Assembly (NCBI GenBank): GCA_014190155.1
Contig: BJFY01000007.1
Span: forward strand, 22,734-86,733
Origin: Actinomycetes bacterium
GTDB lineage: Bacteria > Actinomycetota > Actinomycetes > Nanopelagicales > Nanopelagicaceae
Length of the DNA: 64,000 bases
Direction: 5' to 3'
Below are positions 8,754 to 18,270 of this stretch, in pieces. Below the pieces are notes generated by a model that searched no databases, was not told where the DNA came from, and was given only the letters and a program-made list of their open reading frames with translations. The translations under genes and the position numbers were made by a program. Numbering within the stretch: the stretch's first letter is position 1; every line of letters begins with the position of its first letter.

Positions 8754-8783
8754 AAACCAAGCGCTTTATGGGGAGGGTCTTAA

Positions 8784-10217
8784 TTGCCACAGAAGTTTAC
8801 TAATCGAGTTTTGATTCTAGGTGCAGGTTCGGTTTCACAATGTGTACTTCCACTTTTAATCGAGCATCTAGTAGATGCGAACCAGATTACGATCTTTGAA
8901 CAACGAGACAACAGATCCAGAGTTCAAAGTGCGCTCGATAAAGGCGCAACTTATGTGCAGGACCAAATCTCAAAAGAAAATATTGATCAAAAGTTAAGCC
9001 AACATCTAAAAGAAGGCGATTTCTTATTAGATCTTGCTTGGAATATTGATACCAATGTAATTTTGCAATGGTGTCACGATCGCGGCGTTCTCTACTTAAA
9101 TACTTCAGTAGAAGAGTGGGATCCATATTCTGCTGGAGCATCTCGACCACCTGCCGAACGCACGCTTTATTACCGACATATGAAACTTCGCGAAATGAAA
9201 GCTACTTGGAAAAAAGTTGGTGCAACTGCAGTAGTAGAACATGGTGCAAATCCTGGATTGGTTTCACACTTAGTTAAGAAATCTATGGTTGATATTGCAA
9301 CTCGTGCAATAAAAGATGGAATTGCTGCTCCCGGAGTAGAGAAAGCGTTAGAAGCTGATTCATATAACGAACTAGCCCAACACCTTGGAATTAAAGTAAT
9401 TCATATTGCAGAGCGCGATACCCAAGTAACTGATAAGCCAAAACAACTAAATGAGTTTGTTAATACTTGGAGCGTGGAAGGATTTTATGAAGAAGGGATT
9501 GCGCCAGCCGAATTAGGTTGGGGTACTCACGAAAAACTATTACCACCAAATGCTTATGAACATAAAACTGGTCCAAAAAATCAGATTTTGATGGCCCAAC
9601 CTGGCGCAACAACTTGGGTGCGTTCTTGGGTACCAAATTGTGAAACCACTGGAATGGTCGTTCGACATGGTGAAGCATTTACACTCTCAGATCACTTAAC
9701 AGTCTGGCAAGGTGAGCAAGCCATGTATCGCCCAACCGTGCACTACGCATATTGCCCATCTAATGAAGCCATTGTCTCGATGCGCGAGTTAGAGATGCGC
9801 CAATGGGATTTGACGCCAAATCAAAGAATTATGAATGATGAAATTACTGATGGTGAAGATCGACTTGGTGTTTTATTAATGGGCCATGCATATAAATCTT
9901 GGTGGACCGGTTCACTATTAAATATTCACGATTCTCGTAAATTGGTACCAAACCAATCTGCGACCACAGTTCAAGTTGGATCTGCAGTATTTGCAGCTGT
10001 TGCTTGGATTATGGCAAATCCAAATAAAGGGCTATTAGTACCGGACGATATGCCTTGGCGCGAAGTTTTACCTTATGCTGAAAAATATTGGGGTGGATTT
10101 CATTCCGAAGCAGCTGATTGGGATCCATTGCAAACTCGTAATGATCTTTATGCGGGATGGAATAACCGTAAATACGATACTTCAGATCCTTGGCAATTCA
10201 CTAACTTTTTAGTTTAA
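8784..10217 (+). CDS. hss: Homospermidine synthase
   Basis: A 477-residue protein, the usual length for bacterial homospermidine synthase. It opens with an NAD-binding Rossmann motif (LGAGSVSQC at about 13-21) and carries family landmarks such as NTSVEEWDPY near 110 and EHGANPGLVSHL near 155. The enzyme joins two putrescine molecules (or spermidine and putrescine) into homospermidine in an NAD-dependent reaction that releases an amine. The start is TTG at 8784, preceded by GGGAGGG. With the saccharopine-dehydrogenase-like gene at 3967 it suggests local polyamine metabolism; no ornithine or arginine decarboxylase is recognisable here. Confidence 0.9.
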   Translation: MPQKFTNRVLILGAGSVSQCVLPLLIEHLVDANQITIFEQRDNRSRVQSALDKGATYVQDQISKENIDQKLSQHLKEGDFLLDLAWNIDTNVILQWCHDRGVLYLNTSVEEWDPYSAGASRPPAERTLYYRHMKLREMKATWKKVGATAVVEHGANPGLVSHLVKKSMVDIATRAIKDGIAAPGVEKALEADSYNELAQHLGIKVIHIAERDTQVTDKPKQLNEFVNTWSVEGFYEEGIAPAELGWGTHEKLLPPNAYEHKTGPKNQILMAQPGATTWVRSWVPNCETTGMVVRHGEAFTLSDHLTVWQGEQAMYRPTVHYAYCPSNEAIVSMRELEMRQWDLTPNQRIMNDEITDGEDRLGVLLMGHAYKSWWTGSLLNIHDSRKLVPNQSATTVQVGSAVFAAVAWIMANPNKGLLVPDDMPWREVLPYAEKYWGGFHSEAADWDPLQTRNDLYAGWNNRKYDTSDPWQFTNFLV

Positions 10218-10237
10218 GAATTTACTCTAAATATTGA

Positions 10238-11593
10238 TTATTGCTGGCTCGGTTTAATTTCCTCAAGCCGGGCTAGCGATTCCAATCGCTCTAACGCGTG
10301 ATCCACAATTCTCTCTGGGTAATTGTTTTTATAACGAGCTCCAACTAGCCAAGGTTCGTGAATTTCTGCTGCAGTTAGATGCGAAAGTTCTGGGACATAC
10401 TTTTTTATGTATTCACCTTCGGCGTCAAAGCGCTTTCCCTGCTCGATTGGATTGAAAACGCGATAGTAAGGCGAGGCATCTGTGCCACAACCAGCAGTCC
10501 ATTGCCAGCCATGCGAGTTCGAAGCAACGTCATAGTCAACTAAATGTTCACGGAAAAATCGCTCACCTAATTGCCACTCTAAATGTAAATCTTTAACTAG
10601 AAATGAAGCAACCACCATTCTGGTGCGATTGTGCATCCAGCCTTCCTTAACTATCTGGCGCATAGCCGCGTCAACAAACGGGTATCCAGTTTTACCTTCA
10701 CACCAGGCTTTAAATTGTGCACCAGGCTTGTCATAGCGCATCTGGGCAAAGCGGGGTACGTAATACTCACGATCAGTCATAGGATTATTAAAAAGAACAT
10801 CAGCATAAAACTCGCGCCAAGCAATCTCTTTACGGAAAGTATCGTGGGCCTTATCTTCTCCAAGGCCTTTCAATAAAGTTCGTGGATGAATCTCGCCAAA
10901 CTTTAGGTATGTACTCATCTTTGAAGTTCCATCAATGCCGGCAAGATTTCTACTCTCATCGTATGAATCAAGAGCTTTTTTGCTGAACTCTTTAAACCTA
11001 GCTAATGCTGCCGCTTCTCCAGCCTCAATGATCTCAACACCTTCAGGTAATCGAAAATCTGGAAAACTACGGTATTCAGCCGTTGGTTCTACACAATTTA
11101 TTTTCTTTGGTGTTACAGCTGGTGCTCGCCATCCATGAGTTCGCCATCCTCTGTAAAAAGGCGTGTAAACCTTGTATGGAGTTCCATCACTAGGTTTTAG
11201 AACTCGTCCTGGTGTAACGGCATATGGACTACCTGTACGAATTAACTTAATTCCCGCTGCTTCCACTCGAGCATCACGTTCTGCGCCGTATCGTTCATAC
11301 TCTGCTGAAATATGAACCTCTTGAACCTCATGCTTTTTAATAAGTACAGAAAGAACTTCCACTTGATCACCTTCGATTATGTGCAGGTTATTACCAAGTG
11401 ATTCATCTAATTTTCTTAACGATTGACCCATATATGCCAATAGCTTTGCGCCAGCTTCTTGAATCTGTGCCTTGTCGAGAATAAAAAGTGGAATCACCTT
11501 CTCTGATGATTCAATTGCAGCCAATAGCGCAGGTTGGTCATTAATTCGAAGGTCTCGTCGAAACCAGATAATCGCTACTTTCCCTTTGGGCAT
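10238..11593 (-). CDS. phrB: Deoxyribodipyrimidine photolyase (class I, cryptochrome/photolyase family)
   Basis: A 451-residue protein with an N-terminal antenna-binding alpha/beta domain (IIWFRRDLRINDQPAL at about 8-23) and a C-terminal FAD-binding helical domain. The latter shows WREFYADVL near 265, GWMHNRTRM near 322 and WQWTAGCGTDASPYYRVFNP near 365, all typical of class I CPD photolyases. It uses blue light and reduced FAD to split cyclobutane pyrimidine dimers, which fits life in sunlit water. It is convergent with homospermidine synthase and divergent from the esterase gene across a 17-base gap. Confidence 0.95.
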   Translation of the reverse strand: MPKGKVAIIWFRRDLRINDQPALLAAIESSEKVIPLFILDKAQIQEAGAKLLAYMGQSLRKLDESLGNNLHIIEGDQVEVLSVLIKKHEVQEVHISAEYERYGAERDARVEAAGIKLIRTGSPYAVTPGRVLKPSDGTPYKVYTPFYRGWRTHGWRAPAVTPKKINCVEPTAEYRSFPDFRLPEGVEIIEAGEAAALARFKEFSKKALDSYDESRNLAGIDGTSKMSTYLKFGEIHPRTLLKGLGEDKAHDTFRKEIAWREFYADVLFNNPMTDREYYVPRFAQMRYDKPGAQFKAWCEGKTGYPFVDAAMRQIVKEGWMHNRTRMVVASFLVKDLHLEWQLGERFFREHLVDYDVASNSHGWQWTAGCGTDASPYYRVFNPIEQGKRFDAEGEYIKKYVPELSHLTAAEIHEPWLVGARYKNNYPERIVDHALERLESLARLEEIKPSQQ

Positions 11594-11610
11594 GGGTAGA
11601 TTTAACCAGT

Positions 11611-12435
11611 ATGAAAGAGATTAAGCGCTTCCAAATCCGCGGCGTTCCAGGTTGGGTTACCCGAGTTATCTTTGAAGATCGAACTGTCGATTATTGGGCT
11701 CCAAATAGTAAAACGAAGCATCTTTTGGTTGCACACGATGGTCAAAACGTATTTGATGGCCATACTTCAACGCATAAGAATAAGACTTGGGAGATGGCGC
11801 AATCCGCCATTCGAGTTTCGGAAGATTTAGGAATCACACCCCCGTTAATCATTGCAGTATTTCATATCGGCACAAAGAAAGAACCATGGGGTCGGGCTTT
11901 AGATCTCTCGCCACAAGATATATTCCAATCTGGCATAGAGGTAACTCCCTCAACCAAGGTTAAGATTCCATTAGAGAAACTAAATGGGAATGCATACTTG
12001 GATTTGATTGCTGATCAAATCATTCCTGCAATTTCAGCTGAAATTAATTTTCAAGTTAACCCGGTAAATACCGCAATGATCGGTTCTAGTATGGGTGGGC
12101 TAGCAACACTTAATGGCGTTGCCCGAAGACCCGATCTTTATCGGACCGCTCTGGCGTTTTCGCCGCATTGGACCATTGGCGGAATACCTTTGGTTGAATC
12201 CTTAATAAACGCACTACCCAAACCTGATAAACATAAAATCTGGATGAGCAGAGGTACAAAAGGTTTAGATCGAGAATATAAGCCATTTCAGGATTTAGCT
12301 GATGAATTAATGCTTAAAAATGGCTATCACTTACATCGTGACTTTGAAAGCAAAGTTTATGAGAGAACTGGACATAACGAGAAAGCTTGGGCTAAATATC
12401 TTCCAACTGCATTAAAGCTATGGCTTGGCAAATAA
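11611..12435 (+). CDS. Esterase, alpha/beta-hydrolase fold (enterochelin-esterase/EstD-like)
   Basis: A 274-residue protein with the nucleophile elbow GSSMGGLA near residue 155, a late acidic segment, and a candidate catalytic His in ERTGHNEKAW near 257. The N-terminal part (DYWAPNSKTKHLLVAHDGQNVFD) matches the putative esterase family that includes enterochelin esterase and S-formylglutathione hydrolase. Its last 18 bases overlap the end of the convergent alpha-amylase gene. A TAGATT box lies eight bases before the ATG and no ribosome site is visible. Substrate unknown; it may act on ester-linked carbohydrate or an acyl group. Confidence 0.8.
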   Translation: MKEIKRFQIRGVPGWVTRVIFEDRTVDYWAPNSKTKHLLVAHDGQNVFDGHTSTHKNKTWEMAQSAIRVSEDLGITPPLIIAVFHIGTKKEPWGRALDLSPQDIFQSGIEVTPSTKVKIPLEKLNGNAYLDLIADQIIPAISAEINFQVNPVNTAMIGSSMGGLATLNGVARRPDLYRTALAFSPHWTIGGIPLVESLINALPKPDKHKIWMSRGTKGLDREYKPFQDLADELMLKNGYHLHRDFESKVYERTGHNEKAWAKYLPTALKLWLGK

Positions 12436-14508
12436 GAAAGTTTCAGATTTAGTTTCAACTCCACCTGCAAAGAAAGCTACTGCTCTAAATTCAGTCTTGG
12501 TTGACCATTTTATCTCAGAAATTAGCGGGAAGACTCGATAAAGTCCGGACGCATCTAAATCGCTCTTGAAAGTTGGCGAAGTATCGGTACCTAAACTTTT
12601 CCAAGCTGCGCCATCTTTATATTGAAATTGCACTTCTGCAACATCTGCGCCGCTAATTGTTGCTTCCAAATTAAAGCGGTCTCGCAACATTGGATTCCGC
12701 GTTGGCTTATTCATTCTGACTTCAGGCATAACTGAACTTTTTACCATTTCTGAAAGAAATACGCCCCACCCATAAGCTGGGACAGTGATCTTCATTAATT
12801 TAGTAGAGGCTGAGGCTGTGCCATCGCCAAGCACTTTCTCCCATCTGTTTGCAAGATATTCGGAATCAAAACTTCCGGTTATCGCCGCATCAGAACTATT
12901 AAATGTCATCAAATATTCTCTGCCGGTATCTAAATCAAAACGACTAAAGACCAACAGTCCATTCTCTGCAATTCGAATTTTAGTTGCACCCGCTGAGAAT
13001 GCGGTTGAAGAGCCATGGAGTTTGGTTAGATCGCGAATTGTTTGTTGCAGTGGATTAGTTGTATCAAAACTGCTCTTACCCATTCCAATTGGTTCGCCAC
13101 CAATTCGCTGTTGTTTACGCCATCGATCTACCAAAGTTACGAATAAATCTTGACGCGCTTCCTTATCGCCATCTCCCATTAGGCCAAATTCATCACCATA
13201 ATAAACAATTGGAACGCCGCGCATAGTGAAGAGCAGTGCATGCGCCATTTGATCGCGCAATAACGTGGAATCTGAATTCACATTTCCACCGATAAAGCCG
13301 CCAATTCGCCCCATGTCATGATTGCCTAAGAAAATTCCAAAATTTCTTGGATCAACGGTGGCAGTTGAGTATTGATCATCTGAATTTAACAATGTAGCTA
13401 ACTGATTTGCAGCGCCTGAAGTAATGAACTTCAACATTCGATCCTGCACTGGGAAATCTAATAACTCGGTAAAGCCACCGTATCTTGCCCAATACTCCAA
13501 AGTTTCAGGGCTCGAATCATAAACTTCACCCCACATTGGGAAATCTTTTTTACCGCTCGCAATTGCTTTTGTTTTTATGCTTGGAATAAATACTTGCCAG
13601 AACGTTTCATCAACATGGCGCGCAGTATCTATTCGGAAGCCATCTACTCCCGTAGTCGAAATCCATTTAGAATAAATATCAATAAATCCTTTTACAACTT
13701 GTGGCGATTCCGTCATGATGTCGTCGAACCCATAGAAATCACCAAAGCGACCGGACTCACCTTGGAATGTTGATTTACCGCGATTGTGATATAGCCGAAC
13801 ATCATTTAACCAAGTCGGGCTCTTAATATTTGCCATTGCTTTACTTACCACGGCGGTTTTTGGGAAACTAGTTTTTGCACTTAATTGGCTAGCAGTTGGA
13901 AATTTAGAGGTCCCAGCTAATTTCACAATATCAAATACTTTACCGTTTGAAGTTTTGTAAGGTTTTTCAGATAAGTAGAGATAATCATAATTCTCTTTGT
14001 AACTAATCACATCTGCAGTGTGATTAGTTACGATATCTAAAACCACTTTTAAACCAAGTAAATGCGCTTTCGCTACAAATGCTTTGAACTCTGCCATGGT
14101 TCCTAGATGCGAATCAATTTGATCGAACCCTGCAATTGCATAACCATGATATGCAGCGCTTTTCCCATCAACGCCGACTGGGATATTTCGGAAGACTGGG
14201 GTAATCCAAAGCGCAGTGAAACCTAGCGATTTTATATATTCCAATTTATTGCTAAGGCCCTGAATATCCCCGCCATGGTAAAAAGCAGTGTCGTAAGGAT
14301 CATATCCGGAGCTGGTTCTAAGATCTTTATATCCACCAAGGTCATTTTTGCTATTACCATTTGAAAAACGATCAATCATTGCAAAATAAATCATTTCAGT
14401 TTTGAAATCTCGATTTAACCCTAAATCTGTTGCTGCTGGAGTATTCGAAATTGATAACCCCATAAAAATAGTTGCAACCAGTGAAACAATAAAACTCTTT
14501 CTTATCAT
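12418..14508 (-). CDS. Secreted alpha-amylase family (GH13) glucan hydrolase
   Basis: A 696-residue protein with a signal peptide (about 1-26) and a GH13 TIM barrel. The catalytic residues are visible: nucleophile Asp in DGFRIDTARH (about residue 293), acid/base Glu in MWGEVYD (about 326), and the third Asp in FLGNHDMGR (about 393). The VLDIVTNHT box is near 160. A C-terminal beta domain (about 520-590) and a further beta-rich segment follow. No lipobox is seen, so it should be released or wall-associated. It begins at an ATGA overlap with the MalG-like gene, making it the last gene of the maltose operon. It would cut starch-like glucans to oligosaccharides for the importer. Confidence 0.93.
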   Translation of the reverse strand: MIRKSFIVSLVATIFMGLSISNTPAATDLGLNRDFKTEMIYFAMIDRFSNGNSKNDLGGYKDLRTSSGYDPYDTAFYHGGDIQGLSNKLEYIKSLGFTALWITPVFRNIPVGVDGKSAAYHGYAIAGFDQIDSHLGTMAEFKAFVAKAHLLGLKVVLDIVTNHTADVISYKENYDYLYLSEKPYKTSNGKVFDIVKLAGTSKFPTASQLSAKTSFPKTAVVSKAMANIKSPTWLNDVRLYHNRGKSTFQGESGRFGDFYGFDDIMTESPQVVKGFIDIYSKWISTTGVDGFRIDTARHVDETFWQVFIPSIKTKAIASGKKDFPMWGEVYDSSPETLEYWARYGGFTELLDFPVQDRMLKFITSGAANQLATLLNSDDQYSTATVDPRNFGIFLGNHDMGRIGGFIGGNVNSDSTLLRDQMAHALLFTMRGVPIVYYGDEFGLMGDGDKEARQDLFVTLVDRWRKQQRIGGEPIGMGKSSFDTTNPLQQTIRDLTKLHGSSTAFSAGATKIRIAENGLLVFSRFDLDTGREYLMTFNSSDAAITGSFDSEYLANRWEKVLGDGTASASTKLMKITVPAYGWGVFLSEMVKSSVMPEVRMNKPTRNPMLRDRFNLEATISGADVAEVQFQYKDGAAWKSLGTDTSPTFKSDLDASGLYRVFPLISEIKWSTKTEFRAVAFFAGGVETKSETFLFAKP

Positions 14509-15356
14509 CCTTTTACAGATCCTGCAGTTAAACCACTAATGATGTATTTTTGTAACGATAAGAAAATAATGACAATTGGAACTGATGCGATTAGAGATCC
14601 GGCAGCGAACGGACCCCAATTCTGTGAGTATTGACCGCCGATAAATCCTTGAAGGCCAACCGCAATAGTTCTACTACCCATATCCACCAAGAAGAGTCGA
14701 GCTAAAATGAATTCGTTAAACGTTCCAATAAAACTTAAAAGTGAAACTACCGCGAGAACTGGCGCAGCCAACGGTACAAAAATCAACCAATATGTTTGCA
14801 TTGCACTTGCGCCATCAATTTTTGCAGCTTCATCTAGTTCAGCCGGAATGGAATCAACAAAACCTTTTAATAACCAGATATTTACACCCATCGCGCCGCC
14901 AAGATATACCAATAGTAAGCCCGGTTGGGTCCCTAACCCAAAGTGTGGTGCAAATACTGCCACCCGCTCCATGATCACATAAACAGCAGATAACGCTAAA
15001 ATCGCTGGGAACATTTGGATCAAAAGTAATAATTGAATTCCAGACTTCTTACCTCTAAATTTCAATCGACTAAAAGCAAAGGCAGAAGAAGCACTTATAA
15101 CCACTGATAAAAGCGCAACAGACACTGAGATAACGAGTGAGTTCTTCATCCAAGTTAGATAAGGAATTGTCGGATCATTAAAAAGCATCTGATAGTTCTT
15201 CCAAGAGAACTCTCTAGGAATAAAAGAAGTTACTTGCAGGCTACCACTTGGGTTTATTGAAGAGATGACCACTAAATAAAGCGGAAAAATGGCAAAGAGA
15301 ACCATAAAAATGCCGACAACATGGCGCCATAAATTCTCGCGTAGCCAATTCATCAT
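14505..15356 (-). CDS. MalG-like sugar ABC transporter permease
   Basis: A 283-residue inner-membrane protein with six predicted helices. The ATPase-coupling EAA loop reads ELDEAAKIDGASAMQTYWLI near residue 180, and the C-terminus ends GLTAGSVKG, typical of MalG-type permeases. The start overlaps the MalF stop (ATGA) and the stop overlaps the amylase start in the same way, indicating tight translational coupling. No ATPase gene is nearby, so a shared MsiK-type ATPase elsewhere is expected. Confidence 0.93.
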   Translation of the reverse strand: MMNWLRENLWRHVVGIFMVLFAIFPLYLVVISSINPSGSLQVTSFIPREFSWKNYQMLFNDPTIPYLTWMKNSLVISVSVALLSVVISASSAFAFSRLKFRGKKSGIQLLLLIQMFPAILALSAVYVIMERVAVFAPHFGLGTQPGLLLVYLGGAMGVNIWLLKGFVDSIPAELDEAAKIDGASAMQTYWLIFVPLAAPVLAVVSLLSFIGTFNEFILARLFLVDMGSRTIAVGLQGFIGGQYSQNWGPFAAGSLIASVPIVIIFLSLQKYIISGLTAGSVKG

Positions 15357-16894
15357 ACAAAACTCTCTAGTACTTTAGATTTACGAATACCGTAAAGTGA
15401 AATTGATGCCACCAATAAGAAGATTACGACCGAGATCGCGCTGGCTAGACCAAGATCTTGGGTAAACGAACCAAAAGCAATTTGATAGGTATAGCTAATC
15501 AAAATATCGGTAGCGCCAGCGATATCGCCATCCAGAGTGCTCTTAGGGCCACCACCAGTTAATAGATAGATTAGATTAAAGTTATTGAAATTAAAGGCGA
15601 AAGATGCAATCAAAAGTGGCGAAAGAATTCTAAGTAAAAGTGGCAAGGTAATCTTTGAAAAAATTTGGCGCGGGGATGCGCCATCGATTGCGGCCGCTTC
15701 GTTTAACTCTGATGGAATGGCTTGCAACGCACCGCTAGTAACTAAATAGAAATATGGGAATCCCAGCCAGAGATTTACCACAATTACTGCAACTCTTGCA
15801 AAAGTTACGCTTTGAAACCAAGCGATATCCGTACCAAGTAATTGATTAATGGCACCAAACTCGGTATTAAACATACCGCCCCAAATCAAAATACTCATAA
15901 CACTTGGCATTGCATAAGGCAAAATCAATATTGAACGATAAATCCGTCGGCCTCGAATCGGCTTATTAAGTGCAAGCGCCAGCAATAAACCAAATGCGAA
16001 AGAAGTTAAAACACTAGATACTGCAAAGACTACAGTCCAGATGAAAACCCGAATAAGTGGTTCTCGTACTTTTGGATCTAGAAATAGTTTGCTGTAATTT
16101 TCAAACCAAACTGGCGCACGCCAGCCTGGTTCTAAGATTTCACCAGGCGCATCTACATTTGCGTAATTACCCTTACCGTTATCTTTATAGATTGCACCAG
16201 TAGCGATGTTTTGAAACGCGTCTTGAATAGCTAAGAAATTCAATTTTTGGCGATAAAGCGCGCCAACGTCAAAACCTTCTAAGGCTATAAAAAATTCCGA
16301 AGTGTAGAAGAACCTGCTTTTAGAAAGCAACTTATCGGCGCCAGCTAATTCGGCATCAGCTAAAGCTTTAAAGTTATAAGCTTCCCTAGCGACTTGATAC
16401 TCGTTCACTTTTATATCAGTAACATTTAAATCTATTCTTTTGTCATAAGTTGAAATAAAATATTGTTTTTTTACGGTGTCGGAGGCCAAGATGGCAGATT
16501 CTGTCCCGTTGTATTTGCCTACAATTATGTCGAATGTAGAACCACTTGCATCAGGTTCGATTGCTAATTTTTGAATCTGGGTTATAGCTTCAGTTTTGCC
16601 GATATAATTTCCAGTTTTGTAATTATAAGTAGACATTGTCAAAGTAAAAACAATTGGTGCGACCACAAATCCAAGTAGAAAAATTAACCCTGGGTAAAAG
16701 AATTTAAGTGGAATTGAAACTTTAGTTAAATAAGTAAAGTTGAGTCCGATTACTACTAATATTAAAAATATTCCGATGGCATATTGTTTTTGACCTAAGG
16801 CACTTATTAACAATAAAACTAGTAGCGCTGAGATTCCAGCTAAGAACAAAACTTTAAAAGCAAAGGCTAATTTACCTCGAAAGAAGGCAACCAT
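15353..16894 (-). CDS. MalF-like sugar ABC transporter permease with large extracytoplasmic loop
   Basis: A 513-residue permease, about 200 residues longer than most CUT1 permeases and close to enterobacterial MalF. It has three N-terminal helices (within about 8-88), a long soluble segment (about 90-275) comparable in place to the MalF P2 loop, then the permease core. The EAA loop reads ELNEAAAIDGASPRQIFSKI near residue 400. P2 in MalF touches the binding protein, so a similar role is possible. It is separated from the binding-protein gene by a strong hairpin. Confidence 0.92.
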   Translation of the reverse strand: MVAFFRGKLAFAFKVLFLAGISALLVLLLISALGQKQYAIGIFLILVVIGLNFTYLTKVSIPLKFFYPGLIFLLGFVVAPIVFTLTMSTYNYKTGNYIGKTEAITQIQKLAIEPDASGSTFDIIVGKYNGTESAILASDTVKKQYFISTYDKRIDLNVTDIKVNEYQVAREAYNFKALADAELAGADKLLSKSRFFYTSEFFIALEGFDVGALYRQKLNFLAIQDAFQNIATGAIYKDNGKGNYANVDAPGEILEPGWRAPVWFENYSKLFLDPKVREPLIRVFIWTVVFAVSSVLTSFAFGLLLALALNKPIRGRRIYRSILILPYAMPSVMSILIWGGMFNTEFGAINQLLGTDIAWFQSVTFARVAVIVVNLWLGFPYFYLVTSGALQAIPSELNEAAAIDGASPRQIFSKITLPLLLRILSPLLIASFAFNFNNFNLIYLLTGGGPKSTLDGDIAGATDILISYTYQIAFGSFTQDLGLASAISVVIFLLVASISLYGIRKSKVLESFV

Positions 16895-16939
16895 CGCTTA
16901 TTACTTCCGCCTTAATTAAAATTTAGGTTGAATAAGAAA

Positions 16940-16970
16940 GAGTATGGGCGGGGAATCCCCACCCATACTC
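16940..16970 (-). terminator. Hairpin between MalE-like and MalF-like genes
   Basis: GAGTATGGGCGGGG (16940-16953) and CCCCACCCATACTC (16957-16970) make a 14-bp stem with a three-base loop. The only mismatch becomes a G-U wobble in the reverse-strand transcript, where a T-rich stretch follows. The position after the binding-protein gene suggests partial termination or protection of the 3' end, giving more binding protein than permease. Confidence 0.75.
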
Positions 16971-17007
16971 TCTAATCAACTTACTTGACTTCTAACTTAG
17001 CGACTTA

Positions 17008-18270
17008 TTAAAGATCTGCTTGGCCAGAAATTACGTTTGTCTTCCAGATTGCAGCTAGTTTACGAGCTTCTTTAATGGGATCTTTTCCATCAACTAGAAC
17101 TGCAGTCCAATATGCTGGAGCTGAATCCCAATAGCTTGCGCCACCCTTATTATTATTAAGGAAAGCACCAATTTGTGGAATACCAGCAAGTGAAGCTGCG
17201 GATCCGAAGCCTTTTTGGCCAGAAGTAACGCCAGCGCTTGTTTGTGCACCCTTTTCAGCAGGTGGACGCTTTTCAAGTGCTTGGTAAGCAACTTGGCCAG
17301 CTGTTGACGCAAAGAAGTTCACAAGAAGTGACTTTGCTGCTGCTTCTGTGCCGTGCTTTGCTGCATAGCTAGTAAGAAGTGCGCCGCTCACGCTACCGAA
17401 CATCTTGCCGTAAGTTCCAGCAGTTACACCTGGGACTGGCATTAAGTTCATAGTGAAACCTGCATCCACATAACTTTGCCATTCCCAGTTACCAATAACA
17501 GCAAATGGGACGGTTCCGGCAAGGAAGTTATCTTTACATCCGGTATCAGATGCTGGGAAGAAACCATTGCTCTTTTTGCCATCAAGCAAATACGCTTTTA
17601 CATTGTTTCCGAATAGAGATGGGTTGAAAGATTGCCCGTAATTTACAGTGCCATCTTTCTTCATCATGTATGCATCAGCACCGAGCGCTGAAAATACTTG
17701 ATGTGCACCCCATGACATACCGCCACCAGCAACACAGAGTCCAGCTTTTAGACCCTTGGCTACTTTGTTTGTCTTGTAGTAAGTAACCATGTCGCCGAAT
17801 GATGCTGGCTTAGTTGTCACTAGCTTAGTGTTGTAGATCATCGCTACGTTATTAATATCTAGTGGAATTCCATAAAGCTTTCCCTTGTAGGAAAGATCGA
17901 AGAATTGTGATGAATTGAATTGTGCTTTAACAGCTGCAGTCAATGTAATTGGAGCAAGCTTTCCGCTCTTTGCGCCGGTTGGTACCCAGTCATTTGCACC
18001 AACAATAATGTCTGGTCCAGTTAGATCTGTGGCAGCATCTACAGCGGCCTTAAGTGCATCGAAGCTTGAAAAAGTGCGGATAACAACTTTATATCCAGCA
18101 ACCCAATCGCTTTTTGCTGCCATTACTTTAGTTAAGTTTGGTCCACGAGATTCATCGGCCCAAACCAAAATTTCTGTGCTTGCTGCGTGCACTGGTGTTA
18201 AGGAAACACCAAAGCTCACTGCAAGTGCTAGCGAAAGCGCTAACGCCTTGAGGGATTTTCCGTTACGCAT
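17008..18270 (-). CDS. Maltose/oligosaccharide ABC transporter substrate-binding protein, MalE-like
   Basis: A 420-residue exported protein. The start at 18270 gives a short basic MRNGK leader and hydrophobic core and is preceded by AGGAG; the longer frame adds a poor start. Cleavage is likely at VHA-A near residue 30. The mature protein reads EILVWADESRGPNL, then YGIPLDINNVAMIYN, the usual MalE-type cluster-B features. There is no lipobox Cys, unusual for a monoderm, where binding proteins are normally lipid-anchored. It heads the operon with MalF, MalG and amylase. Alpha-glucan or maltodextrin binding is inferred from the amylase. Confidence 0.88.
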   Translation of the reverse strand: MRNGKSLKALALSLALAVSFGVSLTPVHAASTEILVWADESRGPNLTKVMAAKSDWVAGYKVVIRTFSSFDALKAAVDAATDLTGPDIIVGANDWVPTGAKSGKLAPITLTAAVKAQFNSSQFFDLSYKGKLYGIPLDINNVAMIYNTKLVTTKPASFGDMVTYYKTNKVAKGLKAGLCVAGGGMSWGAHQVFSALGADAYMMKKDGTVNYGQSFNPSLFGNNVKAYLLDGKKSNGFFPASDTGCKDNFLAGTVPFAVIGNWEWQSYVDAGFTMNLMPVPGVTAGTYGKMFGSVSGALLTSYAAKHGTEAAAKSLLVNFFASTAGQVAYQALEKRPPAEKGAQTSAGVTSGQKGFGSAASLAGIPQIGAFLNNNKGGASYWDSAPAYWTAVLVDGKDPIKEARKLAAIWKTNVISGQADL

